From assembly GCF_004339085.1 (NCBI RefSeq), contig NZ_SMFX01000001.1:1067227-1131226 (forward strand): 64,000 bases of DNA. Direction: 5' to 3'. Origin of the DNA: Thiogranum longum. Its GTDB lineage: Bacteria > Pseudomonadota > Gammaproteobacteria > DSM-19610. Shown one piece after another: positions 43,030 through 52,525 of this stretch (position 1 is its first letter; every line of letters begins with the position of its first letter). Position numbers and translations under genes: made by a program. The notes under the pieces were generated by a model. That model did not search any database, was not told where the DNA came from, and was given only the letters and a program-made list of their open reading frames with translations.

Positions 43030-43716
43030 ATGTACATACTGGTCATTGAAGACAACCCGGATCTGGTAGCGAATCTTTACGATTACCTGGAACCAAAGGG
43101 TTATGTGCTGGATGCGGCCTATGATGCGCGTACCGGATTGCAGTTTGCCAGCGACAAAAGTTTTGACGCCATAGTGCTGGATCTGACGTTACCAGGGCTT
43201 GATGGCCTTGAACTGTGCCGGCAGTTACGTGACTCCGGCAGTAACACGCCGGTGTTGATGCTGACAGCGCGTGACACACTGGATGCCAAGCTGGAAGGCT
43301 TTTCTGCGGGTGCCGATGATTACCTGGTCAAGCCATTCGCGCTGCAGGAGCTGGAAGCGCGCTTGCGCGCACTGATTCGTCGTGCGCGTTGCGATCATGA
43401 GCATGAAGCGTTGAGTGTGGCGGACCTGGTATTTGATCCCGAGACACTGTCGGTGCGGCGTGCCGGTCAGCCTATCACCTTGCCGCCGATTCCGCTGAAA
43501 ATACTTGCATTGCTGATACGCCAGTCACCACGCGTCGTGCCACGACGTGAGCTTGAGCGGCGTATCTGGGGTAATGAGAGGCCGGACAGTGATTCGCTGC
43601 GTACCCACCTGCACGTCCTGCGATCCGCAATCGACAAGCCATTCGAGACGCACCTGCTGAGAACGATTCATGGTATGGGATATCAGCTGGCGGCGCCGGA
43701 TGAAATTCAGGACTAG
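43030..43716 (+). CDS. OmpR-family response regulator
   Basis: A 228-residue regulator: receiver domain with IEDNPD, phospho-acceptor Asp51 (VLDLTLPGLDG) and VKPF lysine, then a winged-helix DNA-binding domain ending LLRTIHGMGYQLAAP. It starts 9 bp after the SulP gene and overlaps the kinase gene downstream by 17 bp, so all three are probably one transcript. It could adjust the upstream ion transporters; the target is not visible. Confidence 0.94.
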   Translation: MYILVIEDNPDLVANLYDYLEPKGYVLDAAYDARTGLQFASDKSFDAIVLDLTLPGLDGLELCRQLRDSGSNTPVLMLTARDTLDAKLEGFSAGADDYLVKPFALQELEARLRALIRRARCDHEHEALSVADLVFDPETLSVRRAGQPITLPPIPLKILALLIRQSPRVVPRRELERRIWGNERPDSDSLRTHLHVLRSAIDKPFETHLLRTIHGMGYQLAAPDEIQD

Positions 43717-44959
43717 TCTTCGCTACCGGATTACCTTCGCCTTCGCGCTGATTGGCGGAACAGTCAGTTTTGCACTTGCTACAGCGCTCTACTGGCTGAC
43801 CATTAACATGGAAGAGCGGCTGATCGAGGAGACCCTGTCAGCTGAACTGGAAGACTTTATTGGACGTTACCGACAGGACCCTTCGCTGATACCACCGTCA
43901 AGTACCCTGATGCAGATCCGGGTGATGAACGGGCATGAACGTGATGCAGTTCCCGCTGTATTGCGCAATCTGGACACCGGCCTGCACCAGGTCGACCTGG
44001 AAGACAGAAGTTACTATGCCGAGGTGCGTCTTTCCGGTGAGCAGCATTTCGTTGCACTGTACGACGATTCCCAGATACGTCACCGGGAATCCCAGTACCA
44101 GGTTTTCCTGGTAATAGCAGTGATTGTGATGATCCTGTTATCCGCCGCGCTGGGGTTTTGGCTTGCCGGACGTGTTCTGTCCCCGGTCAGCGAGCTTGGT
44201 CGCCGTGTGCGCAGGCTCGAGCCGGAGGGTGATCCGCGTGAACTGGGCCGGGATTTTCCGCCTGATGAAGTCGGGTTCCTCGCCTCCGAATTCGATGCCT
44301 ATCAAAAACGTCTGCGTGCCTTTATCGAACGGGAGCAGAATTTCACAGCGGATGTGAGCCACGAGCTACGCACACCACTGGCAGTTATAGAAGGTGCGGC
44401 AGAGGTGTTGCAGGAAGACACAGGGCTCGACGAGGCGCAACGCACACGTATCAAACGTATTGCACGTGCAGCACGTGAAATGGGCGAGGTGACAGCCGCG
44501 CTGCTGGAGCTTGCGCGGGAACGACGCCAGGAGCAGGTGTCGGGGGACTGTGATGTGGCGGCCCTGCTGGGAGAAATTATCGATAGCCACCAGCACCTGC
44601 TGGAACGAAGTGAAGTGAGCGTCGAGCTGGAAATTCTGTCGCGCCCGCATTTGCCGATTCAGTGTGCGCTGTTACGCATTGTACTGGCCAACCTGATACG
44701 GAATGCATTCTCCTATACCCGCGAAGGACGGGTGCATATCACATTAAACAAAACAGGGATATCGGTCATGGATACGGGAGAAGGTATTTCACCCGATGAG
44801 ATTGATGAGGTGTTCAAGCCATTCTACAGTGCGCAGGGCGGAGAGGGCATCGGCCTGTCACTGGTATGGCGTATTTGCCAGAACTATGGCTGGAAAGTCC
44901 AGATCGACAGCAAAGTGGACCAGGGCACCTGTTTCCATCTCGATCTGGGTATTCGCTGA
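43700..44959 (+). CDS. Sensor histidine kinase, partner of the OmpR-type regulator
   Basis: A 419-residue inner-membrane kinase starting at the internal ATG (MKFRTSLRYRIT). It has two membrane helices bounding a periplasmic sensor of about 110 residues, then HAMP (about residues 165-215). The HisKA H-box is TADVSHELRTPLAVIEG, and the HATPase has NLIRNAFSY (N-box), DTGEGIS and GGEGIGLSLVW. The periplasmic domain has no recognised fold or metal motif. Overlap with the regulator gene marks a cognate pair. Confidence 0.93.
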   Translation: MKFRTSLRYRITFAFALIGGTVSFALATALYWLTINMEERLIEETLSAELEDFIGRYRQDPSLIPPSSTLMQIRVMNGHERDAVPAVLRNLDTGLHQVDLEDRSYYAEVRLSGEQHFVALYDDSQIRHRESQYQVFLVIAVIVMILLSAALGFWLAGRVLSPVSELGRRVRRLEPEGDPRELGRDFPPDEVGFLASEFDAYQKRLRAFIEREQNFTADVSHELRTPLAVIEGAAEVLQEDTGLDEAQRTRIKRIARAAREMGEVTAALLELARERRQEQVSGDCDVAALLGEIIDSHQHLLERSEVSVELEILSRPHLPIQCALLRIVLANLIRNAFSYTREGRVHITLNKTGISVMDTGEGISPDEIDEVFKPFYSAQGGEGIGLSLVWRICQNYGWKVQIDSKVDQGTCFHLDLGIR

Positions 44960-45046
44960 ACGTCTGTTTACCTGCCTGTGCTTGATGGTGCGGGCATTCT
45001 CTTGTAAAAGTAATCTTCACCCGGACCAGGAAAAACAGGTTGGCCT

Positions 45047-45952
45047 ATGCGTTGGCGTGGAAAGAGAACAAGTTCGAATATTGATGATCGCCGCAGCATG
45101 CGTGCGCCCGCCATGGGCAGGGCAGGGGGTGGTTTGCTGCGCTTTTTGCCAGTGGTCTTGCGTTTTCTCGGGTTCAAGGGCACCGCAGTGGTGGCAGTGG
45201 GGATTATCGGCTACGGGTTGTTGACAGGTAACCTTGGCACGATGTTGTCTGCCCTCGGTTTGCAGCAGCCGGTTGCCCCCGGTTCATCGTCACAGCCGGT
45301 AAAACAAACGGCGGAAGAAAAAGAACTGGTGAACTTTGTCTCGGTCATCCTGGCGGATACGGAAGATACCTGGCGTGGGCTATTCAGCAAGCGTGGAATG
45401 CAATACAGAGAGCCCGGGCTGGTGCTGTTCCGGGGTGCTGTCAAATCTGCTTGTGGGACGGCCCAGTCAGCCATGGGACCTTTTTACTGTCCGGCCGACC
45501 AGAAAGTTTATATAGACCTTGGTTTCTACGATGAGTTGAAAAACCGCTTCAAGGCGCCAGGTGACTTTGCCCAGGCCTATGTGATTGCTCACGAGATTGG
45601 CCATCATATCCAGACCTTGACCGGCATCTCTGGCAGGGTGCAGGCGGAACGCAGGAAACTGGGAGAGGTGGAAGCTAACAGGCTGTCTGTCAAACAGGAA
45701 TTACAGGCAGATTGTCTGGCCGGTGTATGGGCCTACTATGCACATAATCAGCGTCAGATGCTGGAGGACGGTGATCTTGAGGAAGGTCTGCGTGCGGCCA
45801 GTGCAATCGGGGACGATAACATCCAGAAACAGTCGCGAGGCTATGTTACCCCCGATTCGTTTACACACGGCAGTTCATCGCAGCGTGTCAAATGGTTCCG
45901 GACAGGTTTCGACAGCGGTGATATGCAGCGCTGCGATACGTTTTCCGAATGA
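45047..45952 (+). CDS. Neutral zinc metallopeptidase, YpfJ/KPN_02809 family
   Basis: A 301-residue protein opening MRWRGKRTSSNIDDRR, the typical start of the family. One membrane helix (about residues 45-65) is followed by a catalytic domain. The zinc motif is VIAHEIGHHIQ, with a downstream glutamate in KQELQADCLAGVWA. The family has a clear peptidase signature but no well-established substrate. The stop overlaps the start of the phospholipase gene (ATGA). Confidence 0.93.
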   Translation: MRWRGKRTSSNIDDRRSMRAPAMGRAGGGLLRFLPVVLRFLGFKGTAVVAVGIIGYGLLTGNLGTMLSALGLQQPVAPGSSSQPVKQTAEEKELVNFVSVILADTEDTWRGLFSKRGMQYREPGLVLFRGAVKSACGTAQSAMGPFYCPADQKVYIDLGFYDELKNRFKAPGDFAQAYVIAHEIGHHIQTLTGISGRVQAERRKLGEVEANRLSVKQELQADCLAGVWAYYAHNQRQMLEDGDLEEGLRAASAIGDDNIQKQSRGYVTPDSFTHGSSSQRVKWFRTGFDSGDMQRCDTFSE

Positions 45953-47004
45953 TCATGACACAAGCTGTGAAAACGGGCCGCACAGGAATGAAGTCGCTGT
46001 TGACCGGTCTCCTTGCACCGGGACTCCTGTTTCCCGCTGTATTACATGCCGCCCGGGACGCGAAGTATGAAGCCTGTGTACTGGAGCAGGTTGCGATTGC
46101 CCCCGAATCCCTGTCTGCCGGTGAAATTCGTCAGCATTGCGAGGCCCTGTCCGGCCTGGTGGATGATGATGGGGTGACTGAGGAAACAAACCTGGAGCTG
46201 TCCGCTACCAGCGGGGCAGTGACACGCCGTTTTGCTATTGAGGATGCTACCGACCTGGTGCGCTTTGTTATCACACCGCACAAGCCGAACTATTTGATCT
46301 ACTCCTACAACTTCAACGGCTATGACGATGATACTTTCGAGCAGCAGTTCGGCGAGGATGTCGGTTTCAGCGGGGGAGAGGTCGACTTCCAGATCAGCTT
46401 CAAGTTTCCGGTCATCAAACAGGTACTGAATACCCGTTCCAGCCTGATGTTTGCCTATTCCAATCGCTCCTTCTGGCAGATATTCGACAGCAGCGACTCA
46501 TCGCCTTTCCGTGAAACCAATCACGAGCCTGAAGCCTGGCTATCCTGGTATACCGACTGGAAAATACTCGGGCTGACGAACCGGGCTTTCGACCTCGGGG
46601 TGGTTCACCAGTCCAATGGACAGGGTGGCGTGTTATCGCGTAGCTGGAACCGTGTGTATATGCGCTTCGTTATGGAACGTGGCAATGCTGCATTTGCCAT
46701 CAAGCCCTGGTACCGCATCCCGGAACGCAAGAAGGAAGACGATAACCGGGATATCGAAGACTACCTGGGTAACTTCGAGTTTCAGGGTGTATACAAGCAT
46801 CGCAAGCAGCTGTTCGAACTCTTTTTTCGCAATTCTCTTAGGGACGACTACCGTGGTGCCTTACAGCTTGGCTGGAGCTTTCCAGTGACAGACCGCCTGA
46901 ACGGTTACGTCCAGTACTACTACGGTTATGGGGAGAGCCTGATCGACTACAACCACAAGGTTAACAAGCTTGGTATCGGTATCAAGCTGACCGACTGGCT
47001 GTAG
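45949..47004 (+). CDS. pldA: Outer-membrane phospholipase A (OMPLA)
   Basis: Outer-membrane beta-barrel lipase that removes phospholipids from the outer leaflet. It has up to 351 residues; ATG 45949 overlaps the upstream stop, but ATG 45988 would directly start the signal peptide (MKSLLTGLLAPGLLFPAVLH), so the true start is uncertain. The active-site motif VVHQSNGQGGVLSRSWNRVY gives His220, Ser222 and Asn234 (numbering from 45949). Twelve-strand barrel character runs to the end (GIGIKLTDWL). A terminator follows. Confidence 0.93.
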   Translation: MIMTQAVKTGRTGMKSLLTGLLAPGLLFPAVLHAARDAKYEACVLEQVAIAPESLSAGEIRQHCEALSGLVDDDGVTEETNLELSATSGAVTRRFAIEDATDLVRFVITPHKPNYLIYSYNFNGYDDDTFEQQFGEDVGFSGGEVDFQISFKFPVIKQVLNTRSSLMFAYSNRSFWQIFDSSDSSPFRETNHEPEAWLSWYTDWKILGLTNRAFDLGVVHQSNGQGGVLSRSWNRVYMRFVMERGNAAFAIKPWYRIPERKKEDDNRDIEDYLGNFEFQGVYKHRKQLFELFFRNSLRDDYRGALQLGWSFPVTDRLNGYVQYYYGYGESLIDYNHKVNKLGIGIKLTDWL

Positions 47005-47030
47005 TTCCGCTTTCCCGTATACCTGCCAGC

Positions 47031-47058
47031 AAGGCCCCGTAAGGGGCCTTTTGTTTTT
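47031..47058 (+). terminator. Rho-independent terminator after pldA
   Basis: AAGGCCCC and its complement GGGGCCTT form a stem with a short GTAA loop, followed by TTGTTTTT. It lies 27 bp after the pldA stop and separates that transcript from the MoxR operon. Confidence 0.88.
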
Positions 47059-47157
47059 GCGGGAACTTCGCCGTTTGGCAGGCGTCTCACAGCGCGAGTT
47101 GAAATTTCCGTTTTAACACCCCATTTAAAGGACTCAAAGCTGACCGAGGTACTGGTA

Positions 47158-48168
47158 ATGACAACACAGACGGCCCCACAACCGGGCGAAACACAGAATG
47201 ACCCGAACCAGGCTGCATTCCGGCAATTGCGCCGCGAGATGGAACAGTGCGTGATTGGTCAGCAGATGCTGGTCGAGCACCTGCTGATCGCCTTGCTTGC
47301 TGATGGGCACCTGCTGGTCGAAGGCGCGCCCGGGCTTGCCAAGACCACGGCAATCAAGGAGCTGGCCAAACGCATCGACGGTGATTTCCACCGTGTTCAG
47401 TTCACACCGGATCTGTTACCCGGTGACCTGACCGGTACCGAGGTGTTCCGGCCGCAGACCGGCAGCTTCGAATTCCAGCGCGGTCCCATTTTTCACAACC
47501 TGGTACTGGCCGATGAAATCAACCGTGCACCCGCCAAGGTGCAGTCAGCCCTGCTGGAGGCCATGGGCGAGCAACAGATTACCGTTGGCCAGGAGACTTA
47601 TACCTTGCCGCGCCTGTTCCTGGTCATGGCAACACAAAACCCGATTGAGCAGGAAGGCACTTATCCCTTGCCGGAAGCGCAGCTCGACCGTTTCCTGATG
47701 CATATCCGTATCGATTACCCGGATGTGAGTGCCGAGAAACAGATACTGGAACTGGCGCGTAGCCAGGCACGCGAGACAAACAATGCGGCAGCCGAACCGT
47801 CTGTTTTACTGGCCCAGCAACAGCTGTTCGATTCCCAGCAGGCAGTGCTGAACCTGCACGTGTCTCCGGCGGTCGAGGAGTATATTGTCCAGTTGCTGCT
47901 GGCGTCACGAAATCCTTCGCCTTACGGCGAGGATCTGGCCCGCTGGATAAGCTGGGGTGCGAGTCCGCGCGGCACAATTGCACTGGATCGCTGCGCCCGC
48001 GCCCGCGCCTGGCTGAATGGTCGCAACTATGTGTCTCCCGAAGACGTTCAGACGGTGGCATTTGATACCTTGCGTCACCGTATCCTTGTCTCTTTCGAGG
48101 CCGAAGCTGAGGGTGTCACGTCTGATGACGTGATTCGTGAACTGATTCAGCGGGTACCTGTTGCCTGA
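47158..48168 (+). CDS. MoxR-family AAA+ ATPase
   Basis: First gene of a MoxR/VWA operon. The 336-residue protein has Walker A EGAPGLAKTTAIKEL, Walker B LVLADEINRAPAK, sensor 1 ATQNPIEQEGTYPLPEAQ and a C-terminal helical lid. MoxR ATPases act as chaperones or metal-insertion helpers together with VWA proteins, here the BatA and BatB/C products encoded downstream. Its stop overlaps the DUF58 start by one base. Confidence 0.94.
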   Translation: MTTQTAPQPGETQNDPNQAAFRQLRREMEQCVIGQQMLVEHLLIALLADGHLLVEGAPGLAKTTAIKELAKRIDGDFHRVQFTPDLLPGDLTGTEVFRPQTGSFEFQRGPIFHNLVLADEINRAPAKVQSALLEAMGEQQITVGQETYTLPRLFLVMATQNPIEQEGTYPLPEAQLDRFLMHIRIDYPDVSAEKQILELARSQARETNNAAAEPSVLLAQQQLFDSQQAVLNLHVSPAVEEYIVQLLLASRNPSPYGEDLARWISWGASPRGTIALDRCARARAWLNGRNYVSPEDVQTVAFDTLRHRILVSFEAEAEGVTSDDVIRELIQRVPVA

Positions 48169-49184
48169 TGTTGTCACACCTGTTCAGTCGGGAAATGCCG
48201 CAAGAACCCGCTTCGGGCGCTGTGGATACCCGTACATCAAATGTTGTACAGGCGGATACAAACGAACTGATCCAGCTACGTCTGGCAGCACGTAACCTGA
48301 CGCTCGACAGCAGCAAGCCGGCGCGCAGTGTGCTGGCGGGTGCGCATCGCTCACGTTTCCGCGGTCGCGGCATGGATTATCTCGAATCGCGCGGCTATCA
48401 GCCTGGTGACGATATTCGCAATATGGACTGGCGGGTAACAGCACGCTCCGGTCACCCTCACGTCAAGGTCTACGAGGAAGAACGGGAGCGCCCGGTCGTC
48501 AGCCTGGTTGACCTCTCGCCCGGTATGTTTTTCGCCACACGTGGCGCGTTCAAATCGGTTGTGGCCGCCCGTGCAGCAGCGCTGATCGGATGGGCCACGG
48601 TCCGTCATGGCGACCGTTGCGGTGCCTTGCTGTTTAATGGCGGACACCACGAGTTGCGCCCGATGGGGGGGCAGCGCGGTGTGCTGCGACTGATTCGCGC
48701 ACTGGTGCCGGCGACAGATCCTTCCCGGGGCATGGTCTTGACTCATAACGATGACAATCATCTCAATGGTGCCCTTGAGCGTCTGCGCCGCGTGGCCCGA
48801 CCCGGCAGCCTGGTATTTATTCTGAGCGATTTCTATGCCATCAATAATGATACGCATCGACACCTTAAAGAGTTGCGCAAGCATAACGATGTTGTTGCCT
48901 GCCAGATTTTTGATGTGCTGGAAACAGAGCCACCACCGCCTGGTCGTTACCCGGTAACCAATGGTGAACAGACGTCGATACTGGATGTCAGCCAGCGCGA
49001 ACAACGCGAGCGTTATGCCCGCTACTTCGCGCATCACCATCATGCTGTACGTGAGCTGATGCAGCAGTGTGCCATTCCCCTGTTACGCATCAGTACGACG
49101 GATAATGTGGCGGATAGTCTGCGTAACGGCCTGGCGAACTCCGGCCGGGCGGTTACGCCGGCAGTCGGGGAGAGTGCCGCATGA
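48168..49184 (+). CDS. DUF58 domain protein of the MoxR/Bat operon
   Basis: A 338-residue cytoplasmic protein. The DUF58 signature GRGMDYLESRGYQPGDDIRN, followed by MDWRVTARSGHPHVKVYEEER, is clear. A VWA-like fold (VVSLVDLSPGMFF) follows. DUF58 proteins always accompany MoxR ATPases; their biochemical role is not settled. It overlaps both neighbours by a few bases. Confidence 0.93.
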   Translation: MLSHLFSREMPQEPASGAVDTRTSNVVQADTNELIQLRLAARNLTLDSSKPARSVLAGAHRSRFRGRGMDYLESRGYQPGDDIRNMDWRVTARSGHPHVKVYEEERERPVVSLVDLSPGMFFATRGAFKSVVAARAAALIGWATVRHGDRCGALLFNGGHHELRPMGGQRGVLRLIRALVPATDPSRGMVLTHNDDNHLNGALERLRRVARPGSLVFILSDFYAINNDTHRHLKELRKHNDVVACQIFDVLETEPPPPGRYPVTNGEQTSILDVSQREQRERYARYFAHHHHAVRELMQQCAIPLLRISTTDNVADSLRNGLANSGRAVTPAVGESAA

Positions 49185-49663
49185 ACCCGGCAGCACCTGC
49201 ACTGGACCTGCGCGACATACATGCTGCGCCAGCGCCGCCTTTCTGGCCACCAGCCCCTGGGTGGTGGCTGGTGGCTGTATTGATCCTTGTCCTGGTGACC
49301 GTTGTCGGTATGTGGTTGTACCGTCGCTACCGGCGCCATCGCGAGTGGCAACGTATCGAGGCGGAACTCGATCGACTGGCAGCCTTGGCCAATGATGATC
49401 CGGCAGCATTTGCCACCGGCTTGTCGACCCTGTTGCGGCGCGTTGCGTTGCAACGGTTTGATCGACAGCGCGTGGCACCCCTGAGCGGGGAAGCCTGGTT
49501 ACAGTTTCTGGATGAAACCGGGGGCGAAGGTGAGTTCTCACAGGGCATTGGCCAGGTGCTCGCCGATGCCGCCTATGTCCCGGAGCCAGACGCTATTCCG
49601 GCTGAACCGTTGCTGGTACTGGCACGGCACTGGATACGAAAAGTTCGCAGAGGCAACGCATGA
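49181..49663 (+). CDS. DUF4381 membrane protein of the MoxR/Bat operon
   Basis: A 160-residue single-span membrane protein. The N-terminus LDLRDIHAAPAPPFWPPAPG is the family's conserved proline-rich opening. One membrane helix follows (WWLVAVLILVLVTVVGMWLY), then a cytoplasmic helical domain with ALQRFDRQRVAPLSGEAWL. Function is unknown beyond its fixed place between DUF58 and BatA. Overlaps at both ends show coupled translation. Confidence 0.9.
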   Translation: MNPAAPALDLRDIHAAPAPPFWPPAPGWWLVAVLILVLVTVVGMWLYRRYRRHREWQRIEAELDRLAALANDDPAAFATGLSTLLRRVALQRFDRQRVAPLSGEAWLQFLDETGGEGEFSQGIGQVLADAAYVPEPDAIPAEPLLVLARHWIRKVRRGNA

Positions 49664-50673
49664 GTATTGAATTTATCTGGCCCTGGGTATTTGCCGCACT
49701 GCCACTGCCACTACTGATGGCCTGGCTGCTGCCGCGCGCGGCAGAGAATACCGGCGCAGCCCTGCGCTTGCCTTTTTACCAGGCGTTGACGGCATCATCT
49801 GTTGTCAGGCAGTCCACACCTTCGCGGATACGCTTGTGGCTGGCCATACTGGTCTGGGCGTTGCTGGTGATTGCCGCTGCTCGACCGCAGTACCTGGGTG
49901 AACCCGTGCACCTGCCGATATCCGGCCGCGACCTGCTGCTGGCGGTTGATATCTCCGGCAGTATGGAAACCGAAGATATGGTTATGGGCGGTCGCGTGAC
50001 GTCACGGCTGATTGCGGTCAAACGCGTTGCCAGTGACTTTATCGAACGACGCAAGGGTGATCGCATCGGACTGATCCTGTTCGGTGACCAGGCCTACCTG
50101 CAAACTCCGCTGACCTTTGATCGTAAAACCGTCAACACCCAGTTGCTGGAAGCCGCGATAGGACTGGCGGGCAAGCGCACCGCGATCGGTGATGCGATCG
50201 GCCTTGCTATCAAACGTTTGCGCGAACAACCGGAAGGAAACCGGGTACTGATCCTGCTCACGGATGGTGCCAATACAGCGGGCAGTATTGCCCCGCTCAA
50301 GGCGGCAGACATCGCCGCGCAGGAGGGAGTGAAAATCTACACCATCGGCGTTGGCGCCGACGAGATGGTCGTGCAGGGCTTGTTTGGTCGTCAGCGTATC
50401 GCCAACACTGAACTCGACGAAGCCACGCTCAAGGCCATTGCTGATAAAACCGGTGGGCGCTATTTCCGCGCGCGCGATTTACAGGGCCTCGAGCAGGTCT
50501 ACCGGCTACTGGATAAACTCGAACCGGCCAGCCAGGACGAGGAAGTGTTTCGGCCAAGGCACGAGCTGTATATCTGGCCACTGGCGGCTGCCTTACTGAT
50601 CAGTCTGTTGATGGTGCTGGGTCAGCTGAACCTGTTACAGCGGCTGAAACCGGTCGGGGTGCCCCATGCCTGA
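49660..50673 (+). CDS. VWA-domain membrane protein, BatA-like
   Basis: A 337-residue protein with two N-terminal helices, a von Willebrand A domain and a final helix. The MIDAS metal site is LLAVDISGSMETED (DxSxS), with a later Thr loop and LLTDGANTAGS. The VWA domain faces the periplasm. BatA-type proteins are thought to assemble with BatB and MoxR in envelope stress tolerance; the exact mechanism is unknown. It overlaps the next gene by 8 bp. Confidence 0.92.
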   Translation: MSIEFIWPWVFAALPLPLLMAWLLPRAAENTGAALRLPFYQALTASSVVRQSTPSRIRLWLAILVWALLVIAAARPQYLGEPVHLPISGRDLLLAVDISGSMETEDMVMGGRVTSRLIAVKRVASDFIERRKGDRIGLILFGDQAYLQTPLTFDRKTVNTQLLEAAIGLAGKRTAIGDAIGLAIKRLREQPEGNRVLILLTDGANTAGSIAPLKAADIAAQEGVKIYTIGVGADEMVVQGLFGRQRIANTELDEATLKAIADKTGGRYFRARDLQGLEQVYRLLDKLEPASQDEEVFRPRHELYIWPLAAALLISLLMVLGQLNLLQRLKPVGVPHA

Positions 50674-52525
50674 AGCATTCCATTTTCTTTATCCCCATTG
50701 GCTGTGGGCATTGCTGCCACTGGCGCTGTTGCTGTGGTTTATGCGTCGTCATGGCAGCATGAACAACCCGTGGGCTTCAGTGTGTGACCGTCAGCTGCTG
50801 CCCTGGTTGCTGAACGGCGAGGACCATCGCGGTAGTCATCTGCCCGTGTGGCTGCTCGCCGCAGGCTGGGTGATTGCGGTACTTGCACTGGCAGACCCGG
50901 TGTGGGAGAAACAGCCGCAGCCGGTCTATCGCAGTCAGCAATCCGTGGTTGTGGTGCTGGACCTGTCGCGATCCATGCTGGCGCCTGATCTGCCGCCATC
51001 GCGTCTGGCACGCGCCCGTTACAAGGTGGCGGATATTCTTCAACGCAGTGAAGAAGGCCAGATCGGTCTCGTGGTGTTTGCCGGTGATGCCTTTACGGTA
51101 TCACCGTTGACCAACGATGCCGACACCATACTGGCACTGCTCAACCCTTTGTCGCCATCACTGATGCCGGTACAGGGCAGCCGGGTTGACCGTGGCCTGG
51201 CGCTGGCAGGTAAATTACTGGAACAGGCCGGTATCGCACGGGGAAATATTCTGCTGATCACCGATGGTTATGACGATGCACGTGCGCTCAAGGTTGCAAA
51301 GGAGTTGCACCGCAAGGGTTACACGGTGTCCGTACTGGGTGTCGGCACAGCGAAAGGTGCACCGGTACCGGATGGAAGCGGTGGTTTTTTGCGCGATGAC
51401 AAGGGCAACCTGGTGGTGCCAGGACTGGACCGTGATGCCCTGCAGCGACTGGCGAAAGCGGGTGGCGGGAAATACCGGTTGCTGAGCGGCGATAACTCGG
51501 ATATTGACGCTCTGCTGAAAACCGGCAACAGCCCTCTGGGTGATGATATCAAGGCTACAGATTTAAAGACCGATAGCTGGCTGTCGCGGGGTCCGTGGCT
51601 GGTGTTGCTGCTGTTGCCGCTGGCGGCTTTGGCATTCCGACGCGGCTGGCTGGTGGTCATGGTGTTCATGATTGGCAACAGCCTGTTTACCCCACAGCCG
51701 GTTATGGCATCAGGCTGGGATGACTTATGGTTGCGTCGCGATCAGCAGGCACAAAAAGCCCTGGCGTCGGGGAAGCCGGAAAAGGCACTAACGCTTGCAG
51801 AAGATAAACTGCAACGCGGCACGGCTGCCTACCGTGCCGGCAAATACGAACAGGCTATGCAATCGTTTTCCGGTGAGGAAAGTGCTGATGCCTTATACAA
51901 CGAAGGTAATGCACTGGCAAAACTGGGGCAGTATGAAGCTGCTATCAAGGCTTATGAGAAGGCATTGAGCCTGCGGCCTGACATGGCGGATGCAAAGCAT
52001 AATCGTGACGAAGTCGAGAAGCTGCTGCGCCAGCAACAGGCAGAGCAGCAAAAACAGCAGGGTCAGCAGGGTCAGCAGGGTCAGCAGGGTCAGCAGGGTC
52101 AGCAGGGTCAGCAGGGTCAGCAGGGTCAGCAGGGTCAGCAGGGTCAGCAGGGTCAGAACGCTGCTGCTGAAGGTCAGACGGGCGAGACTTCCGGTGCTGG
52201 GGAAAAGCAGGATGCCGGCGCAGAAGCAAAGTCATCGGGTGGCACACAGGCTGATGAGCAATCTGCTGGCCAGGTATCACAACAACAGAAAACCGGGAGC
52301 CAGGCAGATAAAGGGCAGAACGCACAAGGACCTGCCGGTAAGCAGGGAAAACAGAGCGAGCCCGGTGGCTCACAGGCCACGCCCCTGAGTACAGAACAGC
52401 AACTGGCCGCAGAGCAATGGTTGAAACGTATCCCCGATGACCCGGGTGGGTTACTGCGGCGAAAATTTCTTTACCAGTATCAACAGCGGGCAACCCCGCC
52501 GACAGATGGAAGGCAGGCATGGTGA
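50666..52525 (+). CDS. BatB/BatC fusion: VWA domain plus TPR and Gln/Gly-rich tail
   Basis: A 619-residue protein. Two helices lead to a VWA domain with MIDAS VVVVLDLSRSMLAPD. A further helix pair (about residues 310-345) is followed by a TPR segment (YNEGNALAKLGQYEAAIKAY). A low-complexity tail comes next, with ten perfect Gly-Gln-Gln units and then a Gln/Ser/Gly-rich stretch. A short folded end (LAAEQWLKRIPDDPGGLLRR) closes the protein. In other bacteria BatB (VWA) and BatC (TPR) are often separate genes, so this is a fusion. The tail length is set by a 9-bp tandem repeat and is probably variable. Confidence 0.92.
   Translation: MPEAFHFLYPHWLWALLPLALLLWFMRRHGSMNNPWASVCDRQLLPWLLNGEDHRGSHLPVWLLAAGWVIAVLALADPVWEKQPQPVYRSQQSVVVVLDLSRSMLAPDLPPSRLARARYKVADILQRSEEGQIGLVVFAGDAFTVSPLTNDADTILALLNPLSPSLMPVQGSRVDRGLALAGKLLEQAGIARGNILLITDGYDDARALKVAKELHRKGYTVSVLGVGTAKGAPVPDGSGGFLRDDKGNLVVPGLDRDALQRLAKAGGGKYRLLSGDNSDIDALLKTGNSPLGDDIKATDLKTDSWLSRGPWLVLLLLPLAALAFRRGWLVVMVFMIGNSLFTPQPVMASGWDDLWLRRDQQAQKALASGKPEKALTLAEDKLQRGTAAYRAGKYEQAMQSFSGEESADALYNEGNALAKLGQYEAAIKAYEKALSLRPDMADAKHNRDEVEKLLRQQQAEQQKQQGQQGQQGQQGQQGQQGQQGQQGQQGQQGQQGQNAAAEGQTGETSGAGEKQDAGAEAKSSGGTQADEQSAGQVSQQQKTGSQADKGQNAQGPAGKQGKQSEPGGSQATPLSTEQQLAAEQWLKRIPDDPGGLLRRKFLYQYQQRATPPTDGRQAW
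52061..52150 (+). repeat. Perfect 9-bp coding minisatellite, ten copies of GGTCAGCAG
   Basis: Ten uninterrupted identical copies of GGTCAGCAG encode (GlyGlnGln)x10 in the BatB/C tail. The next unit is GGTCAGAAC. Because the unit is 9 bp, copy-number change keeps the frame and only alters linker length. Perfect identity over 90 bp suggests recent expansion. Confidence 0.97.

Noticed and set aside
52061-52150. CRISPR array
   Set aside because: The units are 9 bp, contiguous and in frame within a gene; there are no spacers. No CRISPR array was seen anywhere in the window.
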